From Bradyrhizobium sp. B097 (GTDB lineage: Bacteria > Pseudomonadota > Alphaproteobacteria > Rhizobiales > Xanthobacteraceae), in contig NZ_CP152412.1 of NCBI RefSeq assembly GCF_038957035.1, positions 5,638,501 to 5,702,500 of the forward strand: 64,000 bases of DNA, in the 5' to 3' direction. The number at the start of each line of letters is the position of its first letter. Position 1 is the first letter of the stretch. The notes below the pieces were generated by a model. The model was not told the origin of the DNA, ran no database searches, and saw only the letters and a program-made list of their open reading frames with translations. Positions 45,222 to 54,738 of the stretch are shown here, piece after piece. The position numbers and the translations under genes were made by a program.

Positions 45222-46574
45222 ATGCGCGACAGAAACTTCCTGGTTGAAAACAACGCCAAGCCGATCTGGCATCCGATGGCCCATCCCGCCGAGATGCGGG
45301 CGCAGCCGCCGCGGATCGTGATGAAGGGCGAAGGCGTCAACGTCACCGACATCGACGGCAACACCGTGATCGATGCCGTCGGCGGCCTGTGGAACGTCAA
45401 CCTCGGCTACAGCTGCGATCCGATCAAGAAGGCGATCGCCGACCAGCTCAGCGCGCTGCCGTATTATTCGGGCTTCCGCGGCACCTCGAGCGGTCCGTCG
45501 ATCGAGCTCGCCTACGAGCTCACCGAATGGTTCAAGCCGGAAGGCATGGTTCGCGCCTTCTTCACGTCGGGCGGATCGGACTCGGTCGAGACCGCGCTGC
45601 GGCTTGCGCGGCAATACTGGAAGATCAAGGGCCAGGCCGACCGCACCAAGTTCCTTGCGCTGAAGAAGGGCTATCACGGCACCCATTTCGGCGGCGCGTC
45701 GGTCAACGGCAACGCCAATTTCCGCCGCAACTATGAGCCGATGCTGCCCGGCGTATTCCATATCCCGGCGCCGTCGACCTATCGCAATCCCTTCAACGAG
45801 ACCGATCCCACCAGGCTCGCGCAGCTTTGCGCGGCGGCGATGGAGGAAGAGATCGCGTTCCAGGGCGGCGACACCATCGCGGCCTTCATCATGGAGCCGG
45901 TGTTAGGGGCCGGCGGCGTGATCGTGCCGCCGGACAGCTTCATGAAGCTGGCGCGCGAGATCTGCGACCGGCACGGCATCCTGATGATCGCCGACGAGGT
46001 CGTCACCGGGTTCGGGCGCACCGGCGCATGGTCGGGTTCGCGTCTGTGGGGCGTCAAGCCTGACATGATGACGATGGCCAAGGCGATCACCTCGGGCTAT
46101 TTCCCGCTCGGCGCGACGCTGATCGGCGAGCAGGTCGCGGAAACCTTCGAGACTGATACGACCGCGTTCGGTTCGATCGGCCATGGCTACACGTATTCGG
46201 GCCATCCGGTCGGCTGCGCCGCGGGCCTTGCCGCGCTCGCCGAGACCCGCCGCCTCAAGCTTGACGAGAATGCCGCCGCGCGCGGTGAGGACCTTGCGCA
46301 TGCGCTGGCCGCGCTCAAGGCCAAGCACCAGCTGGTCGGCGACGTCAGGGGCAAGGGCCTGATGGCCGCGCTCGAGCTGGTCGCCGATCGCGACAGCAAG
46401 AAGCCCGCCGACAAGAAGACGATGGCGAAGGTGGCAGATAGCGCCTACGAGGCCCGCGTGATGCTGCGCGTCTCGGGCAACAACCTTATCCTGTCCCCGC
46501 CCCTGATCCTCACCTCATTGGATGTGAAGGCGATCGCCGATGGGATCGACGCCGGCCTCTCAGCGGTCGGCTGA
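45222..46574 (+). CDS. class III aminotransferase (omega-amino acid/pyruvate type)
   Basis: This 450-residue fold-type I aminotransferase has HPMAHPAEMR near the N-terminus and an FTSGGSDSVETALRLARQYW cofactor-binding region. It also has a YHGTHFGG segment, the IADEVVTGFGRTGAW box and MTMAKAITSGYFPLG with the PLP lysine. The pattern fits omega-amino acid:pyruvate or polyamine transaminases. It is the last gene of the plus-strand operon, 66 bases after the HAD gene across a palindromic repeat. Its 3' end overlaps the convergent small periplasmic protein gene by 15 bases. Confidence 0.88.
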   Translation: MRDRNFLVENNAKPIWHPMAHPAEMRAQPPRIVMKGEGVNVTDIDGNTVIDAVGGLWNVNLGYSCDPIKKAIADQLSALPYYSGFRGTSSGPSIELAYELTEWFKPEGMVRAFFTSGGSDSVETALRLARQYWKIKGQADRTKFLALKKGYHGTHFGGASVNGNANFRRNYEPMLPGVFHIPAPSTYRNPFNETDPTRLAQLCAAAMEEEIAFQGGDTIAAFIMEPVLGAGGVIVPPDSFMKLAREICDRHGILMIADEVVTGFGRTGAWSGSRLWGVKPDMMTMAKAITSGYFPLGATLIGEQVAETFETDTTAFGSIGHGYTYSGHPVGCAAGLAALAETRRLKLDENAAARGEDLAHALAALKAKHQLVGDVRGKGLMAALELVADRDSKKPADKKTMAKVADSAYEARVMLRVSGNNLILSPPLILTSLDVKAIADGIDAGLSAVG

Positions 46575-46877
46575 CAGCGCACTGACACAGGCCATGGCAC
46601 GCTCGAACAGCGCGCCATCCGCCTTGTCGCGGTCGAGGCAATCGGCGAGCGATGCCACCGACATTCTCTGATCGGTGCAGAAGATCCGCATGAAGTCGGC
46701 CGCGAGCGCGACCTTGTGCGGCGTGGATTGGCGCTGCCAGTCGCCGCTGCTCAAATAGAGCAAGGACGCATCTTCAGCGCCGATTTCGGCCGCCGCGCCC
46801 CACGCGACCGGCTGCGCCGCCAACAACGCCAGCAGCGCGCCGGCCACCGCTCCCGTGCGATGCACACGGCCACTCAT
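46560..46877 (-). CDS. small periplasmic protein coupled to the copper amine oxidase
   Basis: This 105-residue protein has a signal peptide (GALLALLAAQPVAWGAA) and a helical mature part with three cysteines (IFCTDQRMSV, LADCLDR, MACVSAL). I do not recognise the family. The ATG at 46877 overlaps the stop of the amine oxidase gene by four bases, so the two proteins are made together. It could be a maturation or copper-delivery partner, or an electron-transfer partner; none of these is shown by the sequence. Its 3' end overlaps the convergent aminotransferase gene. Confidence 0.6.
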   Translation of the reverse strand: MSGRVHRTGAVAGALLALLAAQPVAWGAAAEIGAEDASLLYLSSGDWQRQSTPHKVALAADFMRIFCTDQRMSVASLADCLDRDKADGALFERAMACVSALSADR

Positions 46878-48898
46878 TTGGTGTCCTTGGTGGTATCCTT
46901 GGCATTCACCATCGGCGGCACGTCGAGCGCGGGATTGCGATCGAAGAAGTTGAACGGACGGAGCCGGAAGCCATGCCAAAGGCCCGGCATGACCGGCCAA
47001 TCCTCGGCGCGCGGCACGTGGCGGAAGCCGACCGTGTACCACAGCACGAGGTCGCGGTCCTCGATCGGCCGCTTTGCGGCGGTCCATTTCGGCAAGCCAT
47101 CGACCTCAGGATTCTCGTTCGGGTACATGCCTGCGGCATATCTCTCGTCCTTGGCGTAGGCCGAGGTCCATAGCGTGTAGGCGCTGAAGCCCGCGCGCAG
47201 CTGGATCGGATCGTCCTTGGCGAGCAACGAGACGTCGGAGTGTCCGGGCATCAGCTGATAGCTGGTGCGATAGCCGCGGCTGTTGGTCTTGCCCGTACTT
47301 TCGATCCTGAACTGCGCCGCGCTCAGCGGCGTCGTGATCGGCCCTTCGGTCGCGACCGGCCTGGTGTCGACCTGCCAGAGGCTCTTGCGTTGGCCCTCAT
47401 CCAGCCGGCGGACGCTGAAACGATCCTCGACCAGCCGGTTCGAGGTGCCGTCGACGTCCATGTCGATCCGGAATGTCATGTAGTGATCGTGATTGACGGC
47501 CAGCAGCCGCTCGTCGACCAGCGTCCCGTAGGCCGTGTCCTGCTTCGCCGTCGGATCGCTCAAGGTCCGGCTCGCCACGCCCTTGGTTGCATCGATGCCG
47601 TAGGCGCCGAGCCGCACGTCGATGTTGCCGGCGCGGTCGAACACGTAGTCCACCAGATAGTCGTAATTGCCGACCACCGGCGCCATCCGCACCACCAGCT
47701 CATTGTTCGGCCGCACCTCGGCGGTGTTGTTGATGAGCTCGCTGTGGCGCCAGATCGGATCGCCGGTCGGGCGCTCGAAGATGCAGACCGCGCCCTTGGA
47801 GACAACCGGCATGCCCTTGGTGTCCGAGATCGTCAGATCGAGGAAATGCGCGCCTTCGGGGCAATCGATGCCGCGCAGCAATTCGCTGGAGAGCACGCCA
47901 AAACCGTATTCGCCGATATCCATATAGGCGCGGAACGACCAGGTCGGCGCCGGATCCATATAGGGCACGAACATCTCGCTCGCGGATATCTGATAGGCGA
48001 TGTCGCGGAACGTGCCGTGGTCGTCGTAGCGGATCAACGACAGCACCGCGCCGACGCGCGGCTCGAGACGGACATGGAACGACCAGTTGTCCCAGTGGAC
48101 CTGGCCGCCCTCCACCTTCACATTGCTGCCCTCGGGCGCGGTGATCTCGATCGGCTTCGGCGGCTTGCGGTATTTTCCGGAGTCGGCGTAGGCGTGCGAC
48201 GGCGTCTGCGGCGGCGGCGGCACCACGCCGAGATCGGTCACCGACAGCACCGTCCTGCTCTTGAGATCGACCTGCGCGACCAGATTCTCGATCGGCTTGC
48301 CCCAGAGATTGTTGGCGGCGCCGGTCGTGTCGACACAGGGAACGTTGAGCAGGCGGCGGCCTTTCAGGGCCGGGTCGCTCACCGGACCGACCGACAGCGG
48401 CAGGCACATGACGTTGCGGAAATCGGTGATGCCGCGCTTGGCCATCGCGGCGATCCAGCGCGGGTCCTGCTTCGGCAGATCACCGGCCGACATCAGCTCG
48501 TCGGTGGTCAGTGCGGCCTCGTGATCCCTGATCTCATCCAAGCCAAGCAGGCTGCGTGCGGCAAGATCGATATGCGCTTCATAGAGATGTCCACTACTCA
48601 GCAGCGTCGCATTCGCCCGCCGCGCGAAGGGTTGTCCGGGCTTCCACGCCCGCACCTCGTCCTTGGGGTCCTCGTCGACGGTCATGGAGACGACCCGCGC
48701 CGCATCGTCGAGCTTGCCGGCGCCGCGGAGGATCTCGGTGACGGAACGGATTTCGTCCGTTGTCAGCCCATCCATCGGGTGCGTCGCGGCCGCCTGCGGC
48801 CACATCCTGCGCTCGGCCTGCGCCGGTAGCGGCGCCGCCATCGTCATCGCAACCAGGCCGGCCAATGCCGATCCGCATCCCCGGAATACCAGAGCCAT
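46874..48898 (-). CDS. periplasmic copper amine oxidase (primary-amine oxidase)
   Basis: This 674-residue enzyme oxidises primary amines to aldehydes with release of ammonia and peroxide. After a signal peptide, the catalytic base Asp327 is in YMDIGEYGFG. The TPQ cofactor tyrosine is Tyr412 in VGNYDYLVDY, copper ligands are His470 and His472 in NHDHYMTF, and the third His is likely in VGFRHVPRAEDW near the C-terminus. The length fits bacterial tyramine/phenylethylamine oxidases. I chose the ATG at 48898 because GGAGGGCG lies just before it; a GTG at 48910 is in frame. It follows livM by 65 bases on the same strand, so it may share the transporter transcript. Confidence 0.9.
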   Translation of the reverse strand: MALVFRGCGSALAGLVAMTMAAPLPAQAERRMWPQAAATHPMDGLTTDEIRSVTEILRGAGKLDDAARVVSMTVDEDPKDEVRAWKPGQPFARRANATLLSSGHLYEAHIDLAARSLLGLDEIRDHEAALTTDELMSAGDLPKQDPRWIAAMAKRGITDFRNVMCLPLSVGPVSDPALKGRRLLNVPCVDTTGAANNLWGKPIENLVAQVDLKSRTVLSVTDLGVVPPPPQTPSHAYADSGKYRKPPKPIEITAPEGSNVKVEGGQVHWDNWSFHVRLEPRVGAVLSLIRYDDHGTFRDIAYQISASEMFVPYMDPAPTWSFRAYMDIGEYGFGVLSSELLRGIDCPEGAHFLDLTISDTKGMPVVSKGAVCIFERPTGDPIWRHSELINNTAEVRPNNELVVRMAPVVGNYDYLVDYVFDRAGNIDVRLGAYGIDATKGVASRTLSDPTAKQDTAYGTLVDERLLAVNHDHYMTFRIDMDVDGTSNRLVEDRFSVRRLDEGQRKSLWQVDTRPVATEGPITTPLSAAQFRIESTGKTNSRGYRTSYQLMPGHSDVSLLAKDDPIQLRAGFSAYTLWTSAYAKDERYAAGMYPNENPEVDGLPKWTAAKRPIEDRDLVLWYTVGFRHVPRAEDWPVMPGLWHGFRLRPFNFFDRNPALDVPPMVNAKDTTKDTK

Positions 48899-48963
48899 CA
48901 CGCCCTCCACTCAAAATCAGAACGGTCAGAATACAAGCAATGGTGACCGCGTGAAGACCTGCC

Positions 48964-49992
48964 TCATCCGGTAACCCGTTCCGATGCGCCCGGCAGGATG
49001 GTGGCCGCGGCCGGCCGTGGCGCGGCACGGTGGACATCGAGCAGCCGCACGCCGAGGCGATCGCGCAAGGCGGGCCAGATGCCGCGCGGCGCCACGATCA
49101 TCACGACGACGGCAATGATGCCGAGCCCGACCAGATACCAGCCGCCGGACAGGCCGAGCGGCCCGGTCATCAGCTCGCGCAGGCCGAAGAAGATGATGAC
49201 GCCGAGGATCGGGCCCTCCAGCGTCCCGATGCCGCCGATGATCACGATGAACATCATGTAGACCGACCAGTTGACATCGAAGGCCGCCAGCGGCGCGATG
49301 AACAGATTGCCCATGAAGCTCAACGCACCCGCAAGCCCGCATCCCGCCGCCGACAGCACGAAGGCGATGAAGCGATTGTGCCGGACGTCGACCCCGACGC
49401 TCATCGCGGCGAGGTCATTGTCGCGCACGCTCATCAGCCCGAGGCCGAAGCTCGAGGTCATCATCTTGTACAGCGCGGCGATCGTGACCAGCGTCAGGCC
49501 GCCGGCGAGCCAGAACATGGTCGGCTCGAACCAGTCGAAATCGATCAGCTTGCTGGTGGCGAGCGGCACGCCCGACGTGCCGCCGACCGCCTGCGATTTC
49601 ATCGTGAAGGCGCCGATGATCTCGGCGAACACCCACATCGCGATCGAGAAATAGGCATCGCGCAGCCGGAACAGCGGAAAGGCGATGATCGCCGCGACGG
49701 CAGCGGCCACCAGCGGCGCCACCGGCAGCACCCAGATCGGGGTGACTTCGAGCCAGCCGGAGGTCAGGAACAGCGCATAGGCGCCGAAGGCGATGAAGAC
49801 CTGATGGCCGAGCGACACCAGCCCGGCATAGCCCGCCAGCAAGTTCCACATCTGCGCCATCGTCAGCAGCAGCAGGCACTCGGTCGCGAGCCGCAGGATG
49901 CCCTCGTTCAGCACGAAGGGCGCGCCGGCGATAGCAGCGACGAGCACGATGGCACAGGCGAGGAGAATTGTCCGTGTCGGCATCTGCGTCAT
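48964..49992 (-). CDS. branched-chain amino acid-type ABC permease (LivM-like)
   Basis: This 342-residue permease of the LivM family has about nine membrane helices, the LLAGYAGLVSLGHQVFIAFG segment typical of LivM, and the cytoplasmic loop VRDNDLAAMSVGVDVRHNR that contacts the ATPase. The C-terminal 25 residues are polar. Its ATG overlaps livH by four bases. With LivH, LivG, LivF and the binding protein it forms a full HAAT-type importer. Substrate is not defined by homology; context points to an amine, amide or amino-acid derivative. Confidence 0.92.
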   Translation of the reverse strand: MTQMPTRTILLACAIVLVAAIAGAPFVLNEGILRLATECLLLLTMAQMWNLLAGYAGLVSLGHQVFIAFGAYALFLTSGWLEVTPIWVLPVAPLVAAAVAAIIAFPLFRLRDAYFSIAMWVFAEIIGAFTMKSQAVGGTSGVPLATSKLIDFDWFEPTMFWLAGGLTLVTIAALYKMMTSSFGLGLMSVRDNDLAAMSVGVDVRHNRFIAFVLSAAGCGLAGALSFMGNLFIAPLAAFDVNWSVYMMFIVIIGGIGTLEGPILGVIIFFGLRELMTGPLGLSGGWYLVGLGIIAVVVMIVAPRGIWPALRDRLGVRLLDVHRAAPRPAAATILPGASERVTG

Positions 49993-50855
49993 ACCCTGCT
50001 CGACACGAGACCCGACGGGCGGATCAACAGCATGATGAAGAATAGGAGGTGCGCGTAGAGCAGCCCCGCGTTCGGATCGATCTTCAACCCGATCAATTGC
50101 GCCATGCCGAGCGCGATGCCCCCGAGCAGCGCGCCCCAGAACGAGCCGAGCCCACCGAGCACCACGACCTCGAAGGCGATCAAGAGCCGCTCGGCGCCCG
50201 AGAACGGCGTGAAGCTCGACCGCACCGCGAGCAGCACGCCGCCGATCGCGCCGAGCGCGAGCGACAGGCCCATCACATAGTTATAGACCCGATCCGGCTT
50301 GACGCCGGACAGCCGGACGATATCGCGGCGGTCGGCGGTGGCGCGCACGATCCGCCCGAACTCGGTATGGCGCAGCACGAGCTGCAGCGCCATGAACAGC
50401 AGTGCGGCGAGCACCAGCGTGAGCAACGGCATGATGCCGATGTTGAGGCCGGCGATCTCGAGGCTGGCGCGCGACAGCTCGCCGACCTGGAGGCTGCGCA
50501 CGTCGGCGCCGAATATTTCGACCATGACGTTACGCAGGATCACCGAGACACCAAACGTCAGGAGCAACGGCGACAGCGGATCGGGCGACGTCACGACACG
50601 GTTGACGATGGCGGCCTGGTAGAGCCAGCCGACCGCAAACGACAGCGCGATCACCGGGATCAGCATCAACAGCGGCGAGACCTGCGGAAACAGGTTGGAA
50701 AGCAGCACGGCGCAGAACGCGCTCAGCACCATGAACTCGCCATGGGCGATGTTGACGACGCGCATCACGCCGAACACCAGAGCGAGCCCGATGCCGAGCA
50801 GGCCGTAGAGCCCGCCCAGCAGGGCTCCGTTGATCAATGTCTCAACCCAGATCAT
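49989..50855 (-). CDS. branched-chain amino acid-type ABC permease (LivH-like)
   Basis: This 288-residue permease of the LivH family starts with LINGALLGGLYGLLGIGLAL and VVNIAHGEFM, the usual LivH N-terminus. About eight helices follow, with the coupling loop VRATADRRDIVRLSGVK. It is the membrane partner of LivM. The start at 50855 is 16 bases downstream of livF. The order G-F-H-M after the binding-protein gene is a common arrangement in Bradyrhizobium. Confidence 0.92.
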   Translation of the reverse strand: MIWVETLINGALLGGLYGLLGIGLALVFGVMRVVNIAHGEFMVLSAFCAVLLSNLFPQVSPLLMLIPVIALSFAVGWLYQAAIVNRVVTSPDPLSPLLLTFGVSVILRNVMVEIFGADVRSLQVGELSRASLEIAGLNIGIMPLLTLVLAALLFMALQLVLRHTEFGRIVRATADRRDIVRLSGVKPDRVYNYVMGLSLALGAIGGVLLAVRSSFTPFSGAERLLIAFEVVVLGGLGSFWGALLGGIALGMAQLIGLKIDPNAGLLYAHLLFFIMLLIRPSGLVSSRV

Positions 50856-50871
50856 GTCGTGCCAATCCTGG

Positions 50872-51570
50872 CTAGTTACCGAAATAGGCGTGCGTCAGCT
50901 GCTCCGGCTGCAACCCTTGCGCCGGGCCGGTCAGCGACACCCGCCCCTTCAACAGACAGTAGATTCGTTCGGAGGTCGCGAGCGCACGCTTGACGTCCTG
51001 CTCGACCAGCACGACGGCGGTGCCTTCGCGGCGGATGTCGGCAAACGAGCGATAGATCTGCTCGACCACCACGGGCGCGAGCCCAAGCGAGATCTCGTCG
51101 CACAGCAGGAGCCGCGGGTTCGACATCAACGCGCGGCCGATCGCCGCCATCTGCTGCTGGCCGCCGGAGAGCTGGCCCGGAAACATCCGCCGCCGCTCCT
51201 CCAGGATCGGGAACAGGTCGAACACCCGCCGCAGCGTCCAGCTGCCCTTGCGCCGGTTGACGCTGCCCATCAGCAGGTTCTCCTCGATGGTCAGCGAATC
51301 GAACAGCAAGCGCCCCTCGGGCACCATGATGAGCCCGAGCCGCGACACCTCTTCGGCCGGCATCTGCGAGATGTCGATGCCGTCGAAATGCACCGCCCCG
51401 CGCCGCTCCTCATTGAGCCCGACCAACGCCTTCAGAAACGTCGACTTGCCGGCGCCGTTGGCGCCGACCAGCGCCACCGCCTCGCCGTCTGCGACGGTGA
51501 AGTTCATGTCGAATACGGCCTGGAGATCGCCGTAGAAGATCTGCAGGCCGTTCACATCAAGCAACGCCAT
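50872..51570 (-). CDS. ABC transporter ATP-binding protein (LivF-like)
   Basis: This 232-residue ATPase has Walker A GANGAGKSTFL, signature LSGGQQQMAAIGRALM, Walker B LLLCDEISLGLAP and the His switch-region VLVEQDVKRAL, where Asp replaces the usual His context as in LivF. Its 5' end overlaps livG by 14 bases, showing tight coupling. It energises the LivHM permease together with LivG. Confidence 0.93.
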   Translation of the reverse strand: MALLDVNGLQIFYGDLQAVFDMNFTVADGEAVALVGANGAGKSTFLKALVGLNEERRGAVHFDGIDISQMPAEEVSRLGLIMVPEGRLLFDSLTIEENLLMGSVNRRKGSWTLRRVFDLFPILEERRRMFPGQLSGGQQQMAAIGRALMSNPRLLLCDEISLGLAPVVVEQIYRSFADIRREGTAVVLVEQDVKRALATSERIYCLLKGRVSLTGPAQGLQPEQLTHAYFGN

Positions 51571-52288
51571 CGGCCTTCAATCCCATGTAGATCTCGCGCA
51601 CCACGGCGCTGTCCATCACCTCGGCCGGCGGCCCCTCCAGCACCTTGCGGCCGAAATCGAGCACCAGGATCCGATCCGACACTGCGCGCAAAGCGTGCGG
51701 AATATGCTCGATCCAGATCATGGCGTGATCTGCCTTCACCGACTTGATGATGGCAACAAGGCGCTCGACCTCGGGCTCGGTCAGCCCGGCGGCGATCTCA
51801 TCGAGCAGGATCAGCTTGGGCTTCGAGGCCAGCGCCTTGGCGAATTCCAGCCGCTTGCGGTCGATCAGCGGCAACGCGCCCGCGAGCTTGTCCGCCTTGG
51901 CGTCGAGCCCGGTCCGCTGCAGCACTTCCATCGTCCAGCTCGATGCCGCCTCGCCGTACAGGCCCGCACCGTAGGACGCCGCGACCAGCGCGTTCTCGTA
52001 CACCGACAGATGCGGAAACGGCTGCGGGATCTGGAACGCGCGCCCGAGCCCCATCCGCGCCCGGCGATGCGGCGGCAGGCCTGTGATCTCGTTGTCTTCG
52101 AGCATGATCGAACCGCCGTCGGCCGTGAGCAGGCCGACGATCAGGTTCAACAGCGAGCTCTTGCCGGCGCCGTTCGGGCCGATCACGCCGAGGCATTCGC
52201 CGCGCGCCAGCTCGAAGTTGACGTTGTCGGCGACCACGATCTCGCCGAAACGCTTCGAGAGCCCGCTGACGCGCAGAAGCGGTGCCAT
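51557..52288 (-). CDS. ABC transporter ATP-binding protein (LivG-like)
   Basis: This 243-residue ATPase has Walker A GPNGAGKSSLLN and a LivG-type segment GLGRAFQIPQPFPHLSV. The usual LSGGQ signature is replaced by LPLIDRKRLEFAKAL, as in many HAAT-type LivG proteins. Walker B is LILLDEIAAGL, and WIEHIPHAL provides the switch His. The gene starts one base after the binding-protein stop. Confidence 0.92.
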   Translation of the reverse strand: MAPLLRVSGLSKRFGEIVVADNVNFELARGECLGVIGPNGAGKSSLLNLIVGLLTADGGSIMLEDNEITGLPPHRRARMGLGRAFQIPQPFPHLSVYENALVAASYGAGLYGEAASSWTMEVLQRTGLDAKADKLAGALPLIDRKRLEFAKALASKPKLILLDEIAAGLTEPEVERLVAIIKSVKADHAMIWIEHIPHALRAVSDRILVLDFGRKVLEGPPAEVMDSAVVREIYMGLKADGVA

Positions 52289-52289
52289 C

Positions 52290-53603
52290 TCACGCCAGCT
52301 TGGAGAGCAGCTGGAGATCGGCCTGCTTCGGGATGAACGGCGCCGTCCCGTTGTGCACGATCAAGAGCTCGTATTTCGCCTTGCCGCCCTTGGTCTTGCG
52401 CCATTGCCCGCCCGACAGCGACGTCACCGCGACGTTCTTGATCGGTGTCCCCTTGAACTTCACAGGTCCGACCACCGTCTCCATGTCGAGGCCCGCGATG
52501 GCATCGCGCAACGAGTTCTTGTCCTTCGGGTCGCTGTTCTGCAATGCCGCAAGTGCAACCTCCCACAGGGCATGCGCGTAGCCGATCGGCTGGGTCCACT
52601 GCTTGCCGGTGGTCTTCTCCCACTCCGCAGCGAGCTCGGCAGCGCTCTGCCCGGTCAGCGACGACTTGAACGGATAGGCAGGCGTCCACCACACCTCGGT
52701 CGACATGCCGTCGCCGCGATCGCCGAGCGCGTTCACCGCACTGGGGAACAGGAATGCCGCTGCCACCGTGCAGATCTGCGGTTTGAAGCCGGCCTGCGCC
52801 GCCTGGTTCCACAGCGTCACCCAGTGATTACCGTAGGTGAAGCCGGAGACGATATCGACGCCGTTGCTCTTGAACGACGACACCTGGTTGGTGAAGTCAT
52901 CGGTCGCGATCTGGAATTTTCCGGCGGAGAATTCCTGATAGCCTGCCCCCGCAATGCCGCCGGGCAAACCGACCTTGGGGTCGGAGAACGCCTGGCCCGC
53001 GGGATTGTCGATGTAGAGCGTGCCGACCTTCTTGTTGGTGTCGACCGACTGCCACATGCCGAGAAAATTCTTCACGACGTCATCGGCACCCCAGAAGAAG
53101 TGGTAGCTGTAGGGGAAGCCCTTGTCCGGCGTCGACTTGCGCGGGAACATCCAGCCCTGCCACGGCACCATGGTCGAAATCGACGGAATGCCGCGAGCAT
53201 CGGCGAGCTCCTGCACCGGGGCCTGCGCGTCGCCATCCTCGATCAGGATCAGGTCGCACTTCTCCCGCAGCACCAGTTCGCTCGCGACCACCGACGAGCG
53301 GTTCGGATCGGACTGATTGTCCTTGAAGACAAACTCGACCTGCCAGGTCTTGCCGCCGATCTTCAGGCCGTCCTTCAGCCGGGCTTTGATACGTTCATGG
53401 ATCCAGGTGTCGGGCTCGGCAAACGGCGCGCGGACGCCGGAGAGGCATCCGACCCAGCCGATCTTGATGGTGTTGCCGGCGGCCCGCGCGACGTTGACCA
53501 GCGGCACATTCATCGCCGATGCGAGGCCGGTCGCACCAGCCGCCTTCAGCAGCGTGCGCCGGTCGAGCCGGCCGGACGTCTTGTCATTCTTTGCCTCAGT
53601 CAT
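52290..53603 (-). CDS. periplasmic substrate-binding protein of the Liv-type transporter
   Basis: This 437-residue Peripla_BP_6-type binding protein carries a Tat-like leader (DRRTLLKAAGATGLASA, with two arginines before the hydrophobic stretch). The mature part begins with TIKIGWVGCLSGVRAPF, and VASELVLREKCDLILIEDG and FSYHFFWGADDV-like regions line the cleft. Such proteins bind amino acids, amides, urea or aromatic acids. A GGGAG ribosome site precedes the ATG. The 46-base gap to the COG0523 gene suggests the same transcript as the amidohydrolase. Tat export of a binding protein is unusual but known. Confidence 0.88.
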   Translation of the reverse strand: MTEAKNDKTSGRLDRRTLLKAAGATGLASAMNVPLVNVARAAGNTIKIGWVGCLSGVRAPFAEPDTWIHERIKARLKDGLKIGGKTWQVEFVFKDNQSDPNRSSVVASELVLREKCDLILIEDGDAQAPVQELADARGIPSISTMVPWQGWMFPRKSTPDKGFPYSYHFFWGADDVVKNFLGMWQSVDTNKKVGTLYIDNPAGQAFSDPKVGLPGGIAGAGYQEFSAGKFQIATDDFTNQVSSFKSNGVDIVSGFTYGNHWVTLWNQAAQAGFKPQICTVAAAFLFPSAVNALGDRGDGMSTEVWWTPAYPFKSSLTGQSAAELAAEWEKTTGKQWTQPIGYAHALWEVALAALQNSDPKDKNSLRDAIAGLDMETVVGPVKFKGTPIKNVAVTSLSGGQWRKTKGGKAKYELLIVHNGTAPFIPKQADLQLLSKLA

Positions 53604-53649
53604 GTCCCTCTCCCTCCATAACCAATGATGAAATTGTTCGATCTCGGGC

Positions 53650-54738
53650 TCACGCCGCCGCCCGCTGGATCGCTGCGCGGCTCACCGCGGCAAATTTGCA
53701 CAATGTGTTTTCGATGATCTGGCGCGGGATGCCGCGCACGATGAAGACCAGCCGCGAGCGCCGGTCCGCCGACGGCCAGCCCTGCAACGTGATCGGCGGA
53801 TGGAACACGTGCTGCACGCCATGCACCACGACCGGCGCGTCAGGCTGCTCGGCGACATGCACGATCGCCTTGAAGCGCAGCAGGTCCTCGCCCTTGAGCG
53901 CCGCGACATAATCGAGCCAGCGCGCAAACGCGTCGCGCTGGATCGGCTCGTCGATGATCAGGCTGTAGGACGATACACCGGCGTCGTGCGCGTGATGGCT
54001 GTGGTGGCCGCACGCCCCACCGTCGCAATCGTGATCGGCGTGATGATGCGGCGCGTTCGCCGCCTGTGACGCCAGATCGAACCAGCGCACCACGTCGGCC
54101 GAGCGGGCCGCCGGATCGAACAGCCCGGCATCGAGCACCCTCGCCGGATCGACCATCCCGTTCCGTACATGCGCGCGCGACACGACCGGGTTGATCGCAG
54201 CGAGCCGCGCAGCAAGGCGCGCCAGCGCATCTTCGCTGGCCAGATCGGTCTTGGTCACCAGCAGCCGGTCCGCGACCGCGATCTGCCTGACGGCTTCACC
54301 GTGCTCCTCGAGCGTATGTGCGCCGTTGACCGCATCGACGGTCGCGACCACGCCGTCGATCCGGTAGCGGCCGACGATATCAGGCGCCGTCATCAGCGTG
54401 TGCAGCACCGGCACGGGATCGGCGAGACCCGTGGTCTCGACCAGCACGCGGTGGAACGGCGGGATCGCCCCTGTGGCACGGCGGGCGGCAAGATCAACCA
54501 GCGTCTCGATCAGATCCTCGCGCACCGAGCAGCAGATGCAGCCATTGTCGAGCAGCGCCAGACGATCCTCGCTGCTCTCGACCAGAAGATGATCCAGTGC
54601 CACCTCGCCGAACTCGTTGATGATGGCGACGACGCCATTGAGCTCCGGCTGGCGCAGCAGATGGTTCAGCACCGTAGTCTTGCCGCTGCCGAGGAAACCG
54701 GTCAGCACCGTGACCGGGATCTGATCCGCCGTGTCCAT
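53650..54738 (-). CDS. COG0523/CobW-family GTPase, putative metallochaperone
   Basis: This 362-residue G3E-family GTPase has Walker [13 protein letters not shown] and the metal-binding CxCC motif in [12 protein letters not shown]. It also has [13 protein letters not shown] for guanine recognition, and a His-rich loop ([12 protein letters not shown], then HHSHHAHD) before the CobW C-terminal domain. COG0523 proteins deliver zinc or other metals to client enzymes. Its ATG at 54738 shares bases with the TGA of the amidohydrolase gene, so that metal-dependent enzyme is the likely client. Another metalloenzyme of the region, or general zinc homeostasis, is also possible. Confidence 0.9.
   Translation of the reverse strand: MDTADQIPVTVLTGFLGSGKTTVLNHLLRQPELNGVVAIINEFGEVALDHLLVESSEDRLALLDNGCICCSVREDLIETLVDLAARRATGAIPPFHRVLVETTGLADPVPVLHTLMTAPDIVGRYRIDGVVATVDAVNGAHTLEEHGEAVRQIAVADRLLVTKTDLASEDALARLAARLAAINPVVSRAHVRNGMVDPARVLDAGLFDPAARSADVVRWFDLASQAANAPHHHADHDCDGGACGHHSHHAHDAGVSSYSLIIDEPIQRDAFARWLDYVAALKGEDLLRFKAIVHVAEQPDAPVVVHGVQHVFHPPITLQGWPSADRRSRLVFIVRGIPRQIIENTLCKFAAVSRAAIQRAAA

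Noticed and set aside
43992..45761. A 589-codon minus-strand open frame
   Set aside because: It is antisense to the Tm-1-like, HAD and aminotransferase genes, all of which have clear catalytic or family motifs.
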